Part shown: piece after piece, positions 24,835 through 33,225 of the stretch | How positions within the stretch are numbered: position 1 is the stretch's first letter | Layout of the letters: every line of letters begins with the position of its first letter | Origin: VAZQ01 sp036555745 | GTDB taxonomy: Bacteria; Pseudomonadota; Alphaproteobacteria; Rhizobiales; Xanthobacteraceae | Length of the DNA: 64,000 nt | Reading direction: 5' to 3' | Assembly (NCBI GenBank): GCA_036555745.1 | Contig: DATBKV010000128.1 | Span: 29,255 to 93,254 of the forward strand | Made by a program: the position numbers and the translations under genes | The notes under the pieces: generated by a model | Told to the model about the DNA's origin: nothing | Database searches by the model: none | What the model saw: the letters and a program-made list of their open reading frames with translations, nothing else

Positions 24835-25602
24835 ATGATGCATGGAATGAATACCAGCGGGGCGCCGGCGGTCGCGATCGAGGGCGTCAGCCATTTCTAC
24901 GGCGCACGCCAGGCGCTCGACGACGTGGACTTCTCGATCGCGCCGTCGACATTCGCAATTCTCCTGGGCCTGAACGGAGCCGGCAAGAGCACCTTGTTCT
25001 CGCTGATGACGCGCCTCTACGCCGTTCAGCGCGGACACATCCGCATTTTCGGGCACGATATCGACCGCGCCGCGAGCCAGGCGCTGCGCATGATCGGGGT
25101 GGTGTTTCAGCCGCGCACGCTCGACCTTGATCTCTCGGTCATCCAGAACCTGACCTATCATGCGGCGCTGCACGGCATTGGCAAACGTGAAGGCCGCAAG
25201 CGCGCGCAGGACGTGCTCGCGCGCGTCGCGCTGCCCGAGCGCGCGAACGACAAGGTGCGCACCTTATCCGGCGGGCAAATGCGCCGCGTCGAGATTGCCC
25301 GCGCCCTGCTGCACCGGCCGCGTCTGCTCGTGCTGGACGAGCCCACGGTCGGTCTCGATATCAAATCGCGCGCCGATATCCTCGGCCAGGTGCGCCGGCT
25401 GGTGCTCGCGGAGGGTGTCTCGGTGTTCTGGGCCACGCACCTGATCGATGAGGTCGCGGACGAGGACGATGTCGTGGTGCTGCATCACGGGCGCGTGCTG
25501 GCGCATGGGCCGGTGGCACGCGTGGTGGCCGCGACCGGCGCACCGGATATCCGCTCCGCGTTCACCCGGCTGACGCAGGAGCAGGCCGCAAGCGAAGCCT
25601 AG
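24835..25602 (+). CDS. PQQ-associated ABC transporter ATP-binding protein (TIGR03864)
   Basis: A 255-residue ATPase of the DRA/NatA (ABC-2 exporter) type. Walker A is GLNGAGKST at 45-53, signature LSGGQMRRVE, Walker B LLVLDEPTVGLD, then WATHLIDEV. The first of three clustered ATG codons (24835, 24838, 24847) is used. It pairs with the ABC-2 permease that starts on the base after its stop. ABC-2 systems usually export, which fits badly with a receptor-type binding protein in the same operon and is a long-standing oddity of this gene set. Confidence 0.85.
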   Translation: MMHGMNTSGAPAVAIEGVSHFYGARQALDDVDFSIAPSTFAILLGLNGAGKSTLFSLMTRLYAVQRGHIRIFGHDIDRAASQALRMIGVVFQPRTLDLDLSVIQNLTYHAALHGIGKREGRKRAQDVLARVALPERANDKVRTLSGGQMRRVEIARALLHRPRLLVLDEPTVGLDIKSRADILGQVRRLVLAEGVSVFWATHLIDEVADEDDVVVLHHGRVLAHGPVARVVAATGAPDIRSAFTRLTQEQAASEA

Positions 25603-26454
25603 ATGACCGTCGAACTCGCAACCTATTCGCGCGCCGGCTTCTCGCCGGTCCAGTACGCGATCTGCCTGAAAGGCATCGTTTGGCGCGAAGCACTGCGCTT
25701 CCTGCACCAGCGCGAACGCTTCGTCGCCGCGCTAGTGCGTCCGCTGGTGTGGCTGTTCATCTTCGCCGCCGGCTTCCGGCAGGTGCTCGGGGTATCGATC
25801 ATTCCCCCATATGAGACCTACGTGCTCTACGAGGTCTACATTACGCCGGGGCTGATGCTGCTGATCCAGTTGTTCAACGGCATGCAGTCGTCGCTGTCGA
25901 TGGTCTACGACCGTGAGATGGGCAACATGCGCACGCTCCTCGTGAGCCCGCTGCCGCGCTGGTATCTGCTCTCCGCCAAGCTCGTGGCAGGAATGGCGGT
26001 GTCGCTGCCGCAGGTTTACACCTTTCTGGCCATCGCCTGGTTCTGGGACATCGAGCCGCCGCCGCTCGGCTATGTCACGGTGCTGCCGGCCCTGGTGCTT
26101 TCCGGCCTGATGCTGGGTGCGCTCGGCATGCTCATGTCCTCGGTCAGCAAGCAGCTCGAAAATTTCGCCGGCGCCATGAACTTCGTGATCTTCCCAATGT
26201 TCTTCGCCTCCTCCGCGCTCTATCCGCTGTGGCGCGTGAAGGAGGGAAGCCCGCTGCTTTACTACGTGTGCCAACTCAATCCGTTTACCCACGCGGTCGA
26301 GCTCGTCCGCTTCGCGCTTTATGCGCAGATCAACTGGATTTCGCTCGCGGTGGTCGTCGGCTGCACGGCGCTGTTCATGATCGGCGCGATTCTCGCCTAC
26401 GATCCCTCGCGCGGGCTGCTGGCGCGGCGTGGGGAGCAGGGAGGCCCGGCGTGA
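25603..26454 (+). CDS. PQQ-associated ABC-2 permease (PedC-type, TIGR03861)
   Basis: A 283-residue inner-membrane protein with six predicted helices: long cytosolic N-terminus (SPVQYAICLKGIVWREALRFLHQRERFVAALVRPLVWL), then FIFAAGFRQVLG, the internal SLSMVYDREMGNMRTLLVSPLPRWYLL loop typical of ABC-2 permeases, and three C-terminal helices. It resembles the permease of the ped/PQQ alcohol dehydrogenase cluster of Pseudomonas. It begins immediately after the ATPase stop and overlaps the next gene by GTGA, so the operon is translationally coupled. Confidence 0.85.
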   Translation: MTVELATYSRAGFSPVQYAICLKGIVWREALRFLHQRERFVAALVRPLVWLFIFAAGFRQVLGVSIIPPYETYVLYEVYITPGLMLLIQLFNGMQSSLSMVYDREMGNMRTLLVSPLPRWYLLSAKLVAGMAVSLPQVYTFLAIAWFWDIEPPPLGYVTVLPALVLSGLMLGALGMLMSSVSKQLENFAGAMNFVIFPMFFASSALYPLWRVKEGSPLLYYVCQLNPFTHAVELVRFALYAQINWISLAVVVGCTALFMIGAILAYDPSRGLLARRGEQGGPA

Positions 26455-27065
26455 TCCGCCGCTCGCTGTTAATCGCCACCATTGTCGGCCTTGCCTTGCG
26501 TGGCGTCGCGCTCGCCGCGGATCCACGTTATCCCGATTGGCCGTGCAATCAGATCAAGGTGCCTGAAATCTCGGCGGCCGCGGTATGGGCGGGCCCGCCG
26601 ATCGACAATGTCGGCGACGCCTGGGAACAGGATCCCGCCATCAGCGATCTGGTGGCGCGGCTGGCCGCCCGGCGGACGCCGCTCGCGGACGCCGAGAAGG
26701 CCATTGCGGATGCGATCACGGGAAGCGCGGCTGAGCGGCAGCAGAAGGCGAAGCTCATCTTCGCCGGCCTGTTCAAGACGCTCAATCAGGAGCGCAGCGA
26801 GGTGATGAACGGGATCGAGCGGTTTTCCCGCAAGCAGAAAGGGCTCGCCGACGAGATCCGATCGACGGTTTCCCAACTTCACGAGCTTCAGGATGCCCCC
26901 GACCGTGATGAGCAGAAGGTCGATGAACTGGCCAGCCGCGTGGAATGGAATACGCGCATCTTCGAGGATCGGCAGAAGGCGATCAGCTATGTCTGCGAGG
27001 TCCCGGTTACAATCGAGCGACGCCTGTTCGCGTTGGCGCGCGCGATTCAACAGTCGCTCGAATGA
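26451..27065 (+). CDS. Secreted coiled-coil protein of the PQQ-ABC operon, 204 aa
   Basis: A 204-residue protein with a signal peptide (about 1-22, ALAAD). Two Cys are visible in the mature part (DWPCNQIKVPE, SYVCEVP), one near each end, which could form a disulfide closing the chain. Residues 95-175 are strongly helical and charged with coiled-coil heptads (ERFSRKQKGLADEIRSTVSQL, DELASRVEWNTRIFEDRQK). The GTG start at 26451 overlaps the permease stop as GTGA. The family recurs with PQQ-ABC genes but has no known function. Periplasmic location and coiled coil suggest an adaptor between inner-membrane exporter and periplasmic quinoprotein. Confidence 0.7.
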   Translation: MIRRSLLIATIVGLALRGVALAADPRYPDWPCNQIKVPEISAAAVWAGPPIDNVGDAWEQDPAISDLVARLAARRTPLADAEKAIADAITGSAAERQQKAKLIFAGLFKTLNQERSEVMNGIERFSRKQKGLADEIRSTVSQLHELQDAPDRDEQKVDELASRVEWNTRIFEDRQKAISYVCEVPVTIERRLFALARAIQQSLE

Positions 27066-27068
27066 GAT

Positions 27069-27650
27069 TCACTGGCGCGGACGCGGCGCGGGGGTGGCGG
27101 CGGCGAGCGGCAGCCCGGCGTCCTGCCAGCCGTCGCTGCCGTCGGGGTACCAGGCGACGGCCGCATAGCCCAGTGCAACGGCTCGCTTGGCTGCGTTCCA
27201 TGACATCCAACAATCCCGCAGGCAGTAGATCACCAGCACCTTGCCGCGATCTCCGCCTGTGACCTGCCGCAGCCCCTTGCGCAGATACTCCTCGGTGGCC
27301 GCCGACAACGCGCCATAGCCGGTATCGGGCAGCCAGACGCTGCCGGGAATATTGCGCCGCGGCTTGTCGCGCCACAGCGTTCCGGGGGGAAGGTCGGCGG
27401 GCCGCGGGACGTGCGGGGTCACGTCGACGAAGGCTGCCGTGCGCGACTGCCAGAGCGCCTCGGCTTGCGCGGTGGTGATCACGCGCGCACCCTTCAAAGT
27501 CTTGGGCGTGGGCGCCCGATAGTCCTGGTTGCGGAATTGCTCGGGCTCTGGCAGCGCCTGTTCTTCGCCGCCGGCCCACGTCCCTGCCAGCACGCACGCG
27601 ACGGCGACGACAACGGCGGCGGCCGACCATGGACTATTTGGCGAGCGCAT
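27069..27650 (-). CDS. PQQ-dependent catabolism-associated CXXCW-motif protein (rhodanese-like)
   Basis: A 193-residue exported protein (signal about 1-27). It matches the TIGR03865 family: YRAPTPKTLKGARVITTAQAEALW, FVDVTPHVPRPADLPPGTLWRDKPR, IPGSVWLPDTGYG and the catalytic-looking YCLRDCWMSWNAAKRA. Here the Cys residues are spaced Cys-x3-Cys-Trp. The fold is rhodanese-like; thiol chemistry on a sulfur carrier is plausible given the SoxYZ-like carrier in the same island. The ATG at 27650 overlaps the XoxJ stop by 17 bases, so it is the last gene of the xoxF-xoxG-xoxJ operon. It converges with the PQQ-ABC operon (3-base gap). Confidence 0.85.
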   Translation of the reverse strand: MRSPNSPWSAAAVVVAVACVLAGTWAGGEEQALPEPEQFRNQDYRAPTPKTLKGARVITTAQAEALWQSRTAAFVDVTPHVPRPADLPPGTLWRDKPRRNIPGSVWLPDTGYGALSAATEEYLRKGLRQVTGGDRGKVLVIYCLRDCWMSWNAAKRAVALGYAAVAWYPDGSDGWQDAGLPLAAATPAPRPRQ

Positions 27651-28509
27651 CCTCGGTGATCGGTCGATCATTCTCGTCGAGCAGCGGCACGCCATAGCTC
27701 AACAGGATCTTGTTGATGGCAGGCTGGTTCTGCGCGATCAGCTGGTTGAGCAGACGCTTCCATTCCTGATCCGAGAACCGCACGCCCATTGCGATCCGAT
27801 AGTCGAGGTGCGGACCCGTCGTCTCCTTGACCAGGGGAACCACGGTCATTGGGGAACTGGCCTGCCGCGCGTAGTAGCCGGCCATCGGTCCCCACAGAAT
27901 GCCGGCGTCGATCTCGCCGCGTTCGATGTCGTGCATCATGGCGGCTGCGGAGGAGTCGACGCGCGTATCGACGACGAGCGGATACGGTCTCGCATTGGCC
28001 ATGAGCCCGCTCGCCGTCATGTTGTTGGCCGGCGGGGTCCCTGCCACAACGCCGATGTGCTTGCCCTTGAGGCGGGCATCCTCGATCGTGCCTACGCCGT
28101 CGAGTCCGTTTCCACGCTTGAACACCAGCGCATAAGCCGTGCGGTAATAGGGGTTGGTGACCTGCACGAGGTCATCGCCCTGGGGAGCGCCCATGACGAC
28201 ATCGCAGCGGTGGGCGCCGAGCGTGTTGCGAATGAAGCCGGTCGCCTGCGGATACCAGGCATAGGCAAGCCCCTTGCCCAGCTTGTCAGCGAGCAGCGCC
28301 GCGACCTTGTTCTCGAAGCCTTCGCCCTTCTCGGTCGAGAACGGCATATTGTGCGGGTCGGCGCAGACGCGCAGGACCTTGGGGTCGACGAGCTCGAGCG
28401 GCGACTGCAGACGCTGCTGCGCCAGCAATTCCACCGGCACCAATGCGGCCAGCGCGCAGGCCGTCCCAAAACCAAGCCGAGCAAAGCGACGCGCGATCGC
28501 GGGCTTCAC
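27634..28509 (-). CDS. xoxJ: XoxJ-like quinoprotein dehydrogenase-associated periplasmic binding protein
   Basis: A periplasmic type II binding fold (TIGR03871, MxaJ/XoxJ) of about 291 residues from a GTG at 28509. That start gives a compact signal peptide (KPAIARRFARLGFGTACALAALVPVELLA). An ATG at 28638 would overlap xoxG by 62 bases and add 43 residues before the signal. Core motifs: LRVCADPHNMPFSTEKGEGFENKVA, the DVVMGAPQGDD segment and TSSPM-type pocket. XoxJ is needed for XoxF activity in methylotrophs, probably in activation or in docking to cytochrome, not in transport. The start remains uncertain. Confidence 0.8.
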   Translation of the reverse strand: MKPAIARRFARLGFGTACALAALVPVELLAQQRLQSPLELVDPKVLRVCADPHNMPFSTEKGEGFENKVAALLADKLGKGLAYAWYPQATGFIRNTLGAHRCDVVMGAPQGDDLVQVTNPYYRTAYALVFKRGNGLDGVGTIEDARLKGKHIGVVAGTPPANNMTASGLMANARPYPLVVDTRVDSSAAAMMHDIERGEIDAGILWGPMAGYYARQASSPMTVVPLVKETTGPHLDYRIAMGVRFSDQEWKRLLNQLIAQNQPAINKILLSYGVPLLDENDRPITEDALAK

Positions 28510-28576
28510 CGTCAGGTCCGCGCGCGCGAGCGGAGCGCCGCGGCCGCCGAGCTTGCGCACCGGCACGCGCGACCGC

Positions 28577-29110
28577 TCAGCCAGCCGGTCCCAGGCAGGC
28601 GTTTTCGAATTGCGTGGCCGACTCGGGCTTGTCTTCATGCTTTTGCGGTCGTCCGCGAGGAATGGCATCATTGGCACGCGCCCGAAGATAGATGAAAATG
28701 TCATCAAGATAACACATGACATTGCGGTTGGTGCCGAACGCCGGCATGACGCTTTCCTCTGCCGTGTTGACGTTCTTGCGGCCGTTGACCACCACATTGG
28801 TGAAATCGGGGAAGCTGAGCGTCTTCAAGGAATTCTTGAGCGCGGGGGCATAGGTCGAGCCTTCCCCGTCGGGACCGTGACACACGTGGCATTCGGAGTG
28901 ATAGCGCCGGAATCCTGAATACGTGAACCAATCCACCGTTCCGTCGCTCTGGACCTTGTAAGTCGGATTGCCCTGCTTGTCGTAGTACTTGCTGTCCTCG
29001 CTCTTGACCGAGGTCGGATCGCCCGACCCGTCGCCGAGCGCACCGGCCGCGCCGACAACGAGCGCCCCGCCGGCCAGCATGATAGCCGCGATGAAATCTC
29101 TCACAGGCAT
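28577..29110 (-). CDS. xoxG: XoxG-like c-type cytochrome, methanol metabolism-related (TIGR03874)
   Basis: A 177-residue periplasmic cytochrome c with a signal peptide (about 1-25). Heme is attached at Cys74-x-x-Cys77-His78 (CHVCHG), and Met122 in VMPAFG is the probable distal ligand. Two further Cys (133 and 172) give the four-Cys pattern that names this family. The ATG at 29110 has AAAAGG just upstream. As electron acceptor for the lanthanide methanol dehydrogenase it is encoded directly after xoxF (110-base gap containing a strong hairpin). It has no additional membrane anchor. Confidence 0.85.
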   Translation of the reverse strand: MPVRDFIAAIMLAGGALVVGAAGALGDGSGDPTSVKSEDSKYYDKQGNPTYKVQSDGTVDWFTYSGFRRYHSECHVCHGPDGEGSTYAPALKNSLKTLSFPDFTNVVVNGRKNVNTAEESVMPAFGTNRNVMCYLDDIFIYLRARANDAIPRGRPQKHEDKPESATQFENACLGPAG

Positions 29111-29153
29111 CGCCTTTTGCGCTGATCGCGTCACAGCCGGATCGCAAACGCGC

Positions 29154-29180
29154 CCCGGCGCGCCTTGAGGACGCGCCGGG
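29154..29180 (-). terminator. Intercistronic hairpin between xoxF and xoxG
   Basis: CCCGGCGCG (29154-29162) pairs perfectly with CGCGCCGGG (29172-29180) around a 9-base loop, 41 bases downstream of the xoxF stop on the transcribed strand. Only a short TTT follows, so it is unlikely to be a full terminator. More probably it is an attenuating or 3'-end-protecting stem that lets xoxF be expressed above xoxG and xoxJ. Confidence 0.55.
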
Positions 29181-29220
29181 AACCTTTGTGGCCTTCAGTC
29201 CGCGACCAACCGGATCAATA

Positions 29221-31017
29221 TCACGGCAGCGCAAACACCGTGAGCTGGCCGCCGAGCGAGGTGTAGTTGCGCAGGCCGGCATAGCCGCCGACGGCGCCCA
29301 GGCCGGCGGTCGGATCCGTCAGGCCCGCCGCGAGGCCGATGCCGGCCCAACCGCCAACGCCCGAGAGGATGGCGACGTATTGCTTGCCACCGTGCTCGTA
29401 GGTCATCACGTTGCCGATGATGCCGGACGGGGTCTTGAACTTGTAGAGCTCCTTACCGGTCTTGGCGTCGACTGCCTTGAGATAACCTTCGAGCGTGCCG
29501 TAGAACACCACGCCGCCGGCCGTCGCCAAGGCACCCGACCACACCGAGAACTGCTCCGGCACCGACCAGACGATCTTGCCGGTCTTGCCGTCCCAGGCGA
29601 TGAAGTTGCCCATGTTGGACTCGCCGGGAGGCGGATACATCGACAGCGTCGCCCCGACATAGGGCTGGCCGGCGGTGTAGCTCACCCGGAACGGCTCATA
29701 GTCCATGCAGACGTGATTGGTGGGCACGTAGAACAGGCTGGTTTCCGGCGAATAGGCCGCCGGCTGTTCATCCTTGGTGCCGAGCGCCGCCGGGCAGATA
29801 CCCTTCACGTTCACGTCCTGCTTCTGGGTCGAGTACTGCTGCACGACCGCCGGACGGCCATAGTTCGGCGATGACTTGTTCATGTCGACGCCGCTGGTCC
29901 AGTTGACCTTCGGATCGTACTTCTCGGCCACCAGCAATTCGCCGTTCTCGCGGTCGAGGGTGTAGCCCAAACCGTTACGGTCGAAGTGCGTCAGCAGTTT
30001 GCGCGTCTGACCGCCGATCTGCTGATCCGTGAGGATCATTTCGTTGACCCCGTCGTAGTCCCACTCGTCATGCGGGGTCATCTGATAGACCCACTTGGCC
30101 ATGCCGGTGTCAGGGTTGCGCGCGAAGATGGTCATCGACCATTTGTTGTCGCCCGGCCGCTGACTGGGATTCCAGGTCGAAGGATTGCCGGAGCCGTAGT
30201 AGACGAGGTTGAGCTGGGGATCATAAGACATCCAGCCCCAGGTGCAGCCGCCGCCGATCTTCCACTGGTCGCCCTGCCAGGTCTTCAGGCTGGAGTCCTT
30301 GCCCACGGGCTTGCCAAGGGAGGTCGTCTTCTCCGGGTCGACCAGGATTTGGTCATCCGGTCCCTCCGAGAAGGCGCGCCATACCTGCTTGCCGGTCTTC
30401 AGGTCGTAGGCCGTGACATGGCATTGCACGCCGAACTCGCCGCCCGAGATGCCGACCAGGACCTTGTCCTTGACCACCATGGGCGCGGAGGTGCCGGTCT
30501 GGCCCTTCGAAGGATCGCCGTTCTTGGCCTGCCACACGACCTTGCCGTCCTTGGCATCGAGCGCGACCAGGGTGGTGTCGGCCTGATGCAGGAAGATCTT
30601 GCCGTCGGCATAGGCAAGCCCGCGATTGACTGTATCGCAGCACATCACCGGGATGACGTTCGGATCCTGCTTGGGCTCGTATTTCCAGAGGATCTTCCCG
30701 TCGTTGTTGAGATCGAGCGCGTAGACCGGGTTAGGGAACGGCCCATGCACATACATCACGTTGCCGATCACAAGCGGCCCGCCCTCATGCCCGCGCAGAA
30801 CGCCGGTCGAGAACGTCCATGCCACCTGCAGCTTGCCGACATTGGCGGCCGTGATCTGCTTGAGCTGAGAGTAACGTTGGTTGGCGTAATTTCCTGTCGG
30901 CATCACCCAATCCTTTGGGTTCTGCGACATCTTGATCAGGTCGTCATTGGCGTGAGCGGCGCCGGCGGCCAGGGCCGCGACGGCGCTTAAGCAGGTTGTG
31001 AGCAGGAAACTGCGCAT
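29221..31017 (-). CDS. xoxF: XoxF lanthanide-dependent methanol dehydrogenase
   Basis: A 598-residue PQQ quinoprotein propeller with a signal peptide (about 1-23, AAHAN). It oxidises methanol, and often formaldehyde, in the periplasm. The vicinal disulfide Cys126-Cys127, metal ligands Glu194 (SGGEFG) and Asn278 (GSGNPSTWNP), and catalytic Asp320 are all in place. Asp322, two residues on (HDEWDYDG), is the extra carboxylate that marks lanthanide rather than calcium enzymes. The length is normal. GGAGG lies 7 bases before the ATG at 31017; the frame continues upstream without homology. It is the first gene of xoxF-xoxG-xoxJ-CXXCW. No mxa genes are present in the window. Confidence 0.95.
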   Translation of the reverse strand: MRSFLLTTCLSAVAALAAGAAHANDDLIKMSQNPKDWVMPTGNYANQRYSQLKQITAANVGKLQVAWTFSTGVLRGHEGGPLVIGNVMYVHGPFPNPVYALDLNNDGKILWKYEPKQDPNVIPVMCCDTVNRGLAYADGKIFLHQADTTLVALDAKDGKVVWQAKNGDPSKGQTGTSAPMVVKDKVLVGISGGEFGVQCHVTAYDLKTGKQVWRAFSEGPDDQILVDPEKTTSLGKPVGKDSSLKTWQGDQWKIGGGCTWGWMSYDPQLNLVYYGSGNPSTWNPSQRPGDNKWSMTIFARNPDTGMAKWVYQMTPHDEWDYDGVNEMILTDQQIGGQTRKLLTHFDRNGLGYTLDRENGELLVAEKYDPKVNWTSGVDMNKSSPNYGRPAVVQQYSTQKQDVNVKGICPAALGTKDEQPAAYSPETSLFYVPTNHVCMDYEPFRVSYTAGQPYVGATLSMYPPPGESNMGNFIAWDGKTGKIVWSVPEQFSVWSGALATAGGVVFYGTLEGYLKAVDAKTGKELYKFKTPSGIIGNVMTYEHGGKQYVAILSGVGGWAGIGLAAGLTDPTAGLGAVGGYAGLRNYTSLGGQLTVFALP

Positions 31018-31402
31018 CAGAGTCCTCCCTGCGACAGTCGTCGAGGGTTGACCGACACACGCGAACACCCACAGTGCCGCGGGTCGGCACCCGTTTAGAT
31101 GGGAAGAGCTTCCGGCAGCGTGTCACAGCGTTGCGAGGCACAAGGGGCACATAGCGCTCATGCCCCGCCTAGCTTACGAAGAAACGTCAGGATTCCCGTC
31201 GACCCGACGCTCTTGAAGCCGGAAACCGTGGCGAAAGTCTATGCTTGCCTTTTGAGGACCGCAACAAAAAACATCTGTCTGCCGCTTTGCCGAGCGCAGA
31301 CGCGACCGCGGGCGGGTCTGATCGAAATGTCTTATCGCCGATCATGTTTCATGCTTACCACAGCGGAAGTTGCAGCCGCGGCCGAGAGCCGGGGGAGATA
31401 GC
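31018..31402. promoter_or_regulatory. Divergent region upstream of xoxF and the quinoprotein metallohydrolase
   Basis: 385 bases without a convincing gene. It carries the xoxF promoter and leader on one side and the metallohydrolase promoter on the other. In the xoxF leader GTGCCG/CGGCAC (31074-31079 with 31085-31090) can form a small hairpin about 57-73 bases before the start codon. Another inverted repeat, GGGGCA/TGCCCC, lies near 31145-31167. A short A-rich tract (GCAACAAAAAACATC) lies near 31260. I see no certain -35/-10 pair and no named lanthanide-switch site. Confidence 0.45.
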
Positions 31403-32347
31403 ATGGCTCGCCTGGAAGTGACCCTGGGTGCGACATTGATGCTGGCGTCGGCTGCGCTCGCCTTGGTTGCGCGCGGACAACAGCCCATCGAGCCCCTGGC
31501 GGTGACCGAAGTAGCAGCCGGTGTTTTCGTGCACACCGGCGGCATCGCGCTCATGACCAGGGATAACGCCGGCGATATTGCCAACTTGGGATTCGTGGTC
31601 GGCAACGACGGCGTCGGCGTCATCGACACCGGTGGCAGCGTGCGGGAAGGCCAGAGGCTGCTCGCGGCGATCCGCGCGCGCACTGCCAAGCCGATCCGTT
31701 ATGTGATCAACACCCACATGCATCCCGACCACGTGTTTGGCAACGCAGCATTCGAGAACTTGGGCGCGCTCTTCCTCGGCCATCGCAACTTGCCGCGTGC
31801 CCTGGCCGCGCGCGGACAATTCTATCTCGACAACTATCGTCGGTTGTTGGGGGCACAAGTCATGGCGGGCGTGAAGATCATCCCGCCAACCCAGGTGGTC
31901 GCGGATGAAATCAAGCTCGACCTGGGAAGACGAGTCTTGAGCCTCAAGGCGTGGGAAGCGGCCCACACCGACAACGATCTGACCGTGCGCGACGACGAGT
32001 CGGGGGTACTCTTCGCCGGCGACCTCCTGTTCACGCGGCATGTACCCGTGCTTGACGGCAGCATCGTCGGATGGTTGGCGGTGATGGACGATTTGGCAAG
32101 AATCCCGGCCAGGCTCGTGGTCCCCGGCCACGGCGAGGTGAGCGAGCATTGGCCTGCCGTGCTGCAAGCGCAGCGGCGCTACATGGAAAATCTGAGAAGG
32201 GATGTTCGCGGTCTGATCGCGCGCGGCGTGCCGCTCGCCAGTGCGGCGCAGCGCGCCGGCCAAGACGAAAAGGATCGCTGGGCGTTGTTCGAGGAGTATA
32301 ATGCCCGCAACGCGACGGCGGCGTTCGCCGAGCTCGAATGGGAGTGA
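31403..32347 (+). CDS. Quinoprotein relay system zinc metallohydrolase 1 (SoxH-related, TIGR04558)
   Basis: A 314-residue exported metallo-beta-lactamase-fold protein. Signal peptide about 1-25. The zinc site is HMHPDH at His105, His107, Asp109 and His110, followed by AHTDNDL, FAGDLLF (Asp) and VPGHGE (His). This is the SoxH-related family encoded with PQQ dehydrogenases and a SoxYZ-like carrier. GGGAG precedes the ATG at 31403. It is followed after 35 bases by the carrier gene. The pair is thought to form a thiol-carrier-based system serving the quinoprotein, but its chemistry is undefined. Confidence 0.85.
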   Translation: MARLEVTLGATLMLASAALALVARGQQPIEPLAVTEVAAGVFVHTGGIALMTRDNAGDIANLGFVVGNDGVGVIDTGGSVREGQRLLAAIRARTAKPIRYVINTHMHPDHVFGNAAFENLGALFLGHRNLPRALAARGQFYLDNYRRLLGAQVMAGVKIIPPTQVVADEIKLDLGRRVLSLKAWEAAHTDNDLTVRDDESGVLFAGDLLFTRHVPVLDGSIVGWLAVMDDLARIPARLVVPGHGEVSEHWPAVLQAQRRYMENLRRDVRGLIARGVPLASAAQRAGQDEKDRWALFEEYNARNATAAFAELEWE

Positions 32348-32382
32348 GGCCAATCGCGCCGCGGCATGGAGGACATTTGCTA

Positions 32383-33210
32383 ATGATCAGAAGCATCCCT
32401 TGCGTCGCGCGCGCCGGTGTCATCGCGCTCGCCGTGGCCGGCTGGGCGGGCGTTGCCGCCGCCCAGGGCAACGCCGCCGCGCAGCCCGATCCCTGGCCCG
32501 AACTTGCGAGTCAGGTATTCAAAGGACGTGTGCTCGCAGACGGCAGCGCCCTCCTTGCGATTGAGATGCCCGCCCGCGCCGAGGACGCCGCGATCGTTCC
32601 CGTGACGGTGCGCGCAACCCTGCCGGCCGGCGATGCCCGGCGCGTGCGAGCGTTCACCATCGTCGTCGATGAAAATCCTGCGCCGGTGGCGGCGATTTTC
32701 CGCATTGGACCGAGGGCGACCGTTTCGTCGATCTCGACCCGCGTGCGGGTGAACTCATATACCAACGTGCATGCGGTTGCCGAGCTCAGCGACGGCAACC
32801 TTTACATGGTACAAACGTACGTGAAGGCTTCGGGCGGATGCTCCGCCCCCGCCAGCAAAAATGCCGAGCAAGCGGATCTCGGGCAGCTGCGGTTTCGGCA
32901 GTTCGCCAGGGCGAGCGCCCCCGGGCCAATGCGCGAGGCCCAGATCATGATCCGCCACCCGAACAACTCCGGCCTGCAAATGGACCAGGTTTCGAGGCTG
33001 TATACTCCGGCCTACTTCGTCGAGACCGTAAAGATCTGGCAGGGCGAGGAGCTGCTGCTCGCGGTCGAGGGCAGCATCGCCATTTCCGAGGATCCCAACA
33101 TCCGCTTCAGCTACGCGCCGAGCGACACGAAGCCGTTCCGGGTGGAAGTCACCGACACGAAGAACCGCGTGTTCAAAGGCGAGTGGCCGTTCCAGGCATC
33201 GGGCACCTGA
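32383..33210 (+). CDS. Quinoprotein dehydrogenase-associated SoxYZ-like carrier (TIGR04557)
   Basis: A 275-residue exported protein (signal about 1-27) that fuses a SoxY-like domain (about 40-155) to a SoxZ-like domain (about 170-275). In SoxY the carrier Cys is at the C-terminus in GGCGG; here the equivalent is internal, Cys153 in SGGCSAP, on the linker between domains. The fold MIRHPNNSGLQMDQ and FKGEWPF are SoxZ-like. No other sox genes are present, so the carrier is dedicated to the quinoprotein system. GGAGG lies about 10 bases upstream of the ATG. Confidence 0.85.
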   Translation: MIRSIPCVARAGVIALAVAGWAGVAAAQGNAAAQPDPWPELASQVFKGRVLADGSALLAIEMPARAEDAAIVPVTVRATLPAGDARRVRAFTIVVDENPAPVAAIFRIGPRATVSSISTRVRVNSYTNVHAVAELSDGNLYMVQTYVKASGGCSAPASKNAEQADLGQLRFRQFARASAPGPMREAQIMIRHPNNSGLQMDQVSRLYTPAYFVETVKIWQGEELLLAVEGSIAISEDPNIRFSYAPSDTKPFRVEVTDTKNRVFKGEWPFQASGT

Positions 33211-33225
33211 CCACCATCGCCGATC

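Noticed and set aside
23445..24836. A 463-codon minus-strand open frame opposite the propeller gene
   Set aside because: Antisense shadow of a recognised YVTN propeller gene; composition is Asp/His-rich with no domain.
29986..30990. A 334-codon plus-strand open frame inside xoxF
   Set aside because: Fully antisense to xoxF, which has all catalytic residues in the other strand.
31099..31401. A 100-codon open frame in the xoxF divergent region
   Set aside because: No ribosome-binding site, no family, and it fills the region that must carry two promoters.
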